A stretch of DNA of 10,125 bases from Glaciecola sp049650345 (GTDB taxonomy: Bacteria > Pseudomonadota > Gammaproteobacteria > Enterobacterales > Alteromonadaceae), in NCBI GenBank assembly GCA_049650345.1, contig JBARZY010000022.1, positions 1 to 10,125 on the forward strand, in the 5' to 3' direction. Position 1 is the first letter of the stretch, and each line of letters begins with the position of its first letter. Positions 6,571 through 10,125 of this stretch are shown piece after piece. The notes under the pieces were generated by a model, which was not told the origin of the DNA, did no database searches, and saw nothing but the letters and a program-made list of their open reading frames with translations. The position numbers were made by a program, and so were the translations under genes.

Positions 6571-8652
6571 CTAAAAAAGCCACTGTAAATTAATGAATGC
6601 GCGAGCCGGTTGGCCTATAAAGTAGCGGTAGCTACCAAAAGCAAAATCGGCACGTTCTGCATAGTCTTGATTGGTCAAGTTTATCACATGTAGACTTAAG
6701 TTCACCTGCTCATGTGCCTGATAATACAAATGTAAATCAATAAGTTGATGGCCTTTATATTCAGCGGTATTGGCCGGGTCTAAGTAGTATTTACTGAGAT
6801 ATTGCCAGCTTAGGCTTGCAGACAATGCGTCATTAAAATGGTAATTAGCGCCCACTTTTGACATCCATTTGGGTGCAGTGTCAATCAAGTTCCCTTTTAT
6901 AGGAATGCCCACTAGACTAGTGTTGTTTTCGTAGCGATGCTCACCATAGCTAAGTTGTGCTTGTAATGACATGTTCGTATTCACTTGGTGGCTTAGCTCA
7001 AGCTCGCCGCCTTGATGCGAGGTTTTCGCACCTGTTACATTTTGCCGATCGGTATCCTGAAAAATCACATTGGACTTTTCCATGTAATAGGCGCTAGCGT
7101 GCAAATTGGTGGTGTCATTAAACCAGCGCACACCGGTTTCCCAAGCCGACATTTTTTCATTGTTGATGTCGGTAATTTGTTGGTTGTTTTGTAGTCTGAA
7201 CAGTTCAGTGGCTTGCGGTGCTCTGAAGCCTTGGGCATATTTAATATAGGCGGTGGTACTGTTATTTAGCGTATACCGTACATTAGCGCTTGGCGAGATA
7301 GCATTAAACGTTTTGCTTTGGCTGTCAGGACGACTAAATCGGCATACCTCTACGGTATCTGCACAGGCCGAGTTACCATTAGCTAAATTGTTGTAATCAT
7401 AGTAGTTTTGTTCGCCTCTGGCTCCTGCGCTAATTAACCATGCTCCGCTAGTGTATTCAGTTTGAACATATACAGCTGCTTGCATCGCATTGACTTCATA
7501 GTTGTAATGCGTGCCAGCAGGAATACTGTCTGAAAAAGGGGCTGCTTGGGTTTCTTTCAGTGCTCCCTGAGTAATATCTACATCGGCCCCCAGTAGTGTT
7601 GTGAGCTTGTCAGTCGCCACACTCAAGGTTGATTGTATGCCAACACTGTTATGACTGTTTTGCTCCAGTGCTTGCCACGGTAAAAAATGCTGTAAAAAGG
7701 CCATGCTATTAGCCCGAGCATAAGGGGTAAGCGTGAGCTCACCTAGCTCGGTATTACGGCTTAGTTTGCTGTAAAAACGCAACGATTTTACGTCCCGATA
7801 TGCTTCAGGGTTGGGGTTGCTTCTGCGAATTTGGCTGTCTTTATAGGCCTCAAAGCCTCTTATAAAACCCGCGGTTTCTTGATTTAAGTTGGCAATATCA
7901 AGCACCGTTTTTGTTCGCCATATGTCACCGTTGTGTTGATAAATACTGGTGAGCTTTTGTTGGTCGTATCCGCTATCTTCTTGATACCCATTTTCTTGCG
8001 TAATATTAGCAAGCGTAAGCCATGCAGATTGGTTGTTTTGCTGCTGATAAACGCCACTAATGCGCGCAAAATCTTCGGCACCTAAGCGTACACTCAAACT
8101 GTTATGGGGGGCATTAAATGCGTCAGCACTAATTACATTTATCACGCCATGCAAGGCATTTGAACCGTACAAGGTGCTTGCAGGAGAACGCAGTACATCT
8201 ATGCTCGCCGCTTGCTCAAAATTAATATCGAACAACTGGTTAGCGTTGCAAAATCCTGGCGCGCGTATGCTTATGCCATCAAGCCCCATAAAAAATGCAC
8301 CACAACTGCCTGCGCCGGTCAATACGGGCGAGCGAATAGCGCTTAAGTGCTCTTGTCCATTTCCGCGGCTTATCCATGTACCAGGTATCTGACTTAGCGC
8401 TTGGCTAATATGTTGTGGCGCCAGTTGTTGCAGGTCATCTTGTAATACCACTGACACACTGTGCGGGGTAAGTGATAGGTTCATTGCTTGTTTGCTGGCG
8501 CTAACACTAATGACTTCTACATCGGTTATTGAGGTGCTTTGTGCTGCGGCTTGATGGGTGGCAAAAACGCTAATGAATAGACATAACATCGTACTCGCCG
8601 TGCTTAACGATGCGGTACGCTTTAACTTAACGGTGAAGTGCTTTACATCCAT
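6571..8652 (-). CDS. TonB-dependent outer-membrane receptor, substrate unknown
   Basis: This 693-residue protein has a signal peptide with a basic start and a hydrophobic stretch (about 21-31) and likely cleavage after Ala37 (HQAAA then Q). A TonB-box-like segment ITDVEVISVSA follows (42-52). The plug domain spans about 55-175, with IPGTW, the IRSP strand, DGISIR and LRSPASTLYGSNALHGVINVIS (the last ends near 175). The beta-barrel fills the rest and ends in the usual terminal phenylalanine (QWLF). It would move a ligand across the outer membrane using TonB energy. The plug holds a cysteine pair (117, 135) and a predicted outer loop another (430, 437). It starts inside the folM stop codon (TAATG), with GGGAG 12 nt upstream. 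No Fur box is seen ahead of the operon, so an iron-siderophore role has no support here; linkage to aguA and aguB hints at an agmatine-related or other guanidino or polyamine ligand, as inference only. Confidence 0.9.
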   Translation of the reverse strand: MDVKHFTVKLKRTASLSTASTMLCLFISVFATHQAAAQSTSITDVEVISVSASKQAMNLSLTPHSVSVVLQDDLQQLAPQHISQALSQIPGTWISRGNGQEHLSAIRSPVLTGAGSCGAFFMGLDGISIRAPGFCNANQLFDINFEQAASIDVLRSPASTLYGSNALHGVINVISADAFNAPHNSLSVRLGAEDFARISGVYQQQNNQSAWLTLANITQENGYQEDSGYDQQKLTSIYQHNGDIWRTKTVLDIANLNQETAGFIRGFEAYKDSQIRRSNPNPEAYRDVKSLRFYSKLSRNTELGELTLTPYARANSMAFLQHFLPWQALEQNSHNSVGIQSTLSVATDKLTTLLGADVDITQGALKETQAAPFSDSIPAGTHYNYEVNAMQAAVYVQTEYTSGAWLISAGARGEQNYYDYNNLANGNSACADTVEVCRFSRPDSQSKTFNAISPSANVRYTLNNSTTAYIKYAQGFRAPQATELFRLQNNQQITDINNEKMSAWETGVRWFNDTTNLHASAYYMEKSNVIFQDTDRQNVTGAKTSHQGGELELSHQVNTNMSLQAQLSYGEHRYENNTSLVGIPIKGNLIDTAPKWMSKVGANYHFNDALSASLSWQYLSKYYLDPANTAEYKGHQLIDLHLYYQAHEQVNLSLHVINLTNQDYAERADFAFGSYRYFIGQPARAFINLQWLF

Positions 8653-9350
8653 TATTTTAAATGTCTCCCGCCATTAAGGTGAATGGTTTGCCCAGTAATG
8701 TAGTCGCTGTTGAGTAAAAAGTTGACCGCTTTTACCGCTTCTTGCGCGCCAGGGCATACACCTAATATTGATTTTGCCAAGGCTTTTTGCTTGTATGCGT
8801 CGCTGTCATTTTCATTAAACATAAGCAGTGAGGGCGCAATGGAGTTTACTTTGACCTTGGGTGCTAGCATGCCAGCAAACGACAAGGTGAGATTGTGCAG
8901 GGCCGCTTTACTCGCGGCATAAGCCACATGTTTACTGCTGCCCTTGTCTTGTACATAGTCGGTCATGTGTATAATGTTTGCATGTTGGCTAAACATGTCT
9001 TTGCATGCCATGTTAATCTGATACGGCGCGCTGGCGTGTACTTGCATCATTTTGTGAAATAACTCTGCATAGTCACTGCTAGGTGATTCGCTATCCCAGT
9101 CACTGGCATTATGCACAATGGCGCTTAGTGCGTGCGTGTGCTCTTTTAGCTGTTTAATAAACTCAGCAATACCTGCATCAGTAGCAAAATCGGCATGAAT
9201 GGCAGTGGCGCCTTTTTCAACTAATGCACTTACTGCGGGTTTTTGGCTGCGGTATGTTATAATTATGGGTAATTGCTGGTTAAGCAGGTCTTCGGCTATG
9301 GCTAAACCTAAGCGTTGAGCAGACCCTGTAATGAGTATTGGGGCGGTCAT
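8652..9350 (-). CDS. folM: Dihydromonapterin reductase, short-chain dehydrogenase
   Basis: From the ATG at 9350 this is a 232-residue short-chain dehydrogenase that aligns by eye with E. coli FolM over its whole length, including the ending GGRHLK. FolM reduces dihydromonapterin (and less well dihydrofolate) to the tetrahydro form with NADPH, in the cytoplasm. Visible are the nucleotide-binding TGSAQRLG (8-15), an arginine after the second strand (Tyr33-Arg34) that fits NADPH, the HNAS motif (80-83), HMTDYV (128-133) where usual family members carry the catalytic serine, and the YAASK pair Tyr144/Lys148. FolM itself has TDYV at that place, so this is normal. An in-frame ATG at 9386 would add 12 residues, but similarity begins right after 9350 and neither start has a well-spaced ribosome-binding site (AGGAAA is 12-14 nt away), so 9350 is preferred. 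It leads the operon with the receptor and aguAB and faces folE. Confidence 0.9.
   Translation of the reverse strand: MTAPILITGSAQRLGLAIAEDLLNQQLPIIITYRSQKPAVSALVEKGATAIHADFATDAGIAEFIKQLKEHTHALSAIVHNASDWDSESPSSDYAELFHKMMQVHASAPYQINMACKDMFSQHANIIHMTDYVQDKGSSKHVAYAASKAALHNLTLSFAGMLAPKVKVNSIAPSLLMFNENDSDAYKQKALAKSILGVCPGAQEAVKAVNFLLNSDYITGQTIHLNGGRHLK
8665..8669 (-). promoter_or_regulatory. Likely ribosome-binding site of the TonB-dependent receptor
   Basis: GGGAG on the minus strand lies within the last folM codons (Gly-Gly-Arg), 12 nt before the receptor ATG at 8652. The distance is a little long, but together with the TAATG stop-start junction it supports this start and re-initiation after folM. 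Confidence 0.45.
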
Positions 9351-9497
9351 ATTGTGTGCTAATTTCCTATGTAATGATGTATGCATTACGCTGTTTTATG
9401 GGGCGAAGATTACAATTGATTTCACTTTTATTACTCTAATAGTAAACCAGCTCAACGTTTATGCGTATGTAAAGTAAAATAAATAAATGGATAAACA
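9351..9497. other. Divergent spacer between folM operon and folE
   Basis: About 147 bp, AT-rich, with no gene; it must contain the promoters for folE (plus) and for folM-receptor-aguAB (minus). I find no convincing -35/-10 pair in either direction, no Fur box, no TyrR box and no ArgR box. An inverted repeat TTACT-N5-AGTAA (9431-9445) lies near the middle and might be an operator; with 5-bp arms it could equally be chance. For folE a modest GGA (9489-9491) lies six bases before the ATG. Confidence 0.5.
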
Positions 9498-10125
9498 ATG
9501 TTAGCAAACGAAAAAATTGTTATGCGCGAAGTGGCTCAAGCGCCTACGCTTTCGGTGCAAGCGGAGCTTGTGCGCGATGCATTAATTGCCGCAGGACTTG
9601 AAACGCCTATGGTAGAAAACGGCTTATCAAGTGAAGAAAAACGTATCAAAATTGCGCAAAGCATGACCGAAGTGATGCAGGTTTTAGGGCTTGATTTGAA
9701 CGACGACAGCCTACAAGACACCCCTAAACGCATTGCTAAAATGTACGTGAATGAAATTTTTTCAGGTTTGGACTATCACACGTTTCCAAAGATAACCCAA
9801 ATTGAAAACAAAATGCGCATTGACCAACCTGTACAAGTCACTGATATAAGCCTGACCAGTACGTGTGAACATCACTTTGTAACTATAGACGGCATGGCAA
9901 CGGTATCGTATATCCCGAATAAAACCGTTATTGGTTTAAGTAAAATCAATCGTTTAGTGGCGTTTTTTGCTCAGCGCCCGCAAGTTCAAGAAAGGCTGAC
10001 TCAACAAGTTATGGTGGCTCTGCAGGCATTAACAGGCACTAAAGACGTAGCTGTTAGTATTAACGCCACACATTATTGCGTTAAAGCGCGAGGTATTCGC
10101 GATACCAATTCTTATACTAAAACTT
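9498..10125 (+). CDS. folE: GTP cyclohydrolase I (3' end cut by window edge)
   Basis: From the ATG at 9498 the frame is open for 209 codons to the end of the window. It aligns by eye with E. coli FolE with a 13-residue N-terminal offset. FolE converts GTP to 7,8-dihydroneopterin triphosphate, the first step of folate and pterin synthesis, as a cytoplasmic decamer. The zinc ligands are present: Cys123 and His126 in TSTCEHHF and Cys194 in HYCVKARGIRD. Other family landmarks are DTPKRIAKMYV (74-84), EIFSGLDY (86-93), IENKM (102-106), GLSKINR (146-152) and FFAQRPQVQERLTQQ (156-170). By comparison only about 20 C-terminal residues should be missing. A second ATG at 9522 is possible, but GGA six bases before 9498 favours the first. 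It is the zinc-dependent FolE1 type, not FolE2. It is divergent from folM, which acts later on a product of the same pterin branch. Confidence 0.96.
   Translation, partial: MLANEKIVMREVAQAPTLSVQAELVRDALIAAGLETPMVENGLSSEEKRIKIAQSMTEVMQVLGLDLNDDSLQDTPKRIAKMYVNEIFSGLDYHTFPKITQIENKMRIDQPVQVTDISLTSTCEHHFVTIDGMATVSYIPNKTVIGLSKINRLVAFFAQRPQVQERLTQQVMVALQALTGTKDVAVSINATHYCVKARGIRDTNSYTKT

Noticed and set aside
8060..8392. 110-residue open frame on the plus strand opposite the receptor plug
   Set aside because: It is the shadow of the conserved plug-domain codons, with no independent evidence of coding.
9351..9386. Upstream ATG at 9386 as the folM start
   Set aside because: It would add 12 residues with no counterpart in E. 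coli FolM and has no ribosome-binding site. It cannot be ruled out and is noted in the folM entry.
9387..9497. Fur box or siderophore context for the TonB-dependent receptor
   Set aside because: I looked for GATAATGATAATCATTATC-like sequence ahead of the operon and found none, and no siderophore or iron genes are nearby.
1..10125. Insertion sequences, CRISPR arrays, tRNA genes or long repeats
   Set aside because: No transposase-like frame, no regularly spaced direct repeats and no tRNA-like cloverleaf were seen; nearly all sequence is accounted for by supported genes.

Overview
The window looks like chromosomal DNA of a marine-type gammaproteobacterium, most likely in or near Alteromonadales. 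FolE and FolM align by eye along nearly their whole length with the Escherichia coli proteins, a TonB-dependent outer-membrane receptor shows a Gram-negative cell, and base composition is moderately AT-rich. The order is an inference, not a measurement. I see no mobile element, CRISPR array, rRNA or tRNA; gene density is very high.

Left half (1-4598): a DNA-repair block in two divergent arms. On the minus strand a metallo-beta-lactamase-fold exonuclease is followed after one base by the N-terminus of an ATP-dependent DNA ligase that runs off the window edge. On the plus strand an Lhr-like DEXH-box helicase overlaps by 8 nt a PdeM-type metallophosphoesterase endonuclease. Together these are the four components of the bacterial 'ligase-associated DNA damage response' set. 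The 191-bp spacer between the arms holds a CTG-N10-CAG element resembling a LexA box, which could place the block under SOS control, though the match is imperfect.

Right half (4613-9350, minus strand): a compressed four-gene operon in the order folM (dihydromonapterin reductase), a TonB-dependent receptor, aguA (agmatine deiminase), aguB (N-carbamoylputrescine amidase). The junctions are a 1-nt overlap, a 1-nt gap and a 4-nt overlap, and the operon ends in a hairpin plus T-tract whose loop contains the aguB stop codon. AguA and AguB convert agmatine to putrescine in two steps; the receptor substrate is not known. Divergent from folM, folE (GTP cyclohydrolase I, first enzyme of pterin synthesis) begins at 9498 and runs off the right edge.

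The most unusual feature is the tight linkage of a pterin reductase, an outer-membrane importer and the agmatine-to-putrescine pathway, which suggests either TonB-dependent uptake of an agmatine-type compound or a pterin-polyamine link. All individual families are known; I do not see a clearly new protein family here.
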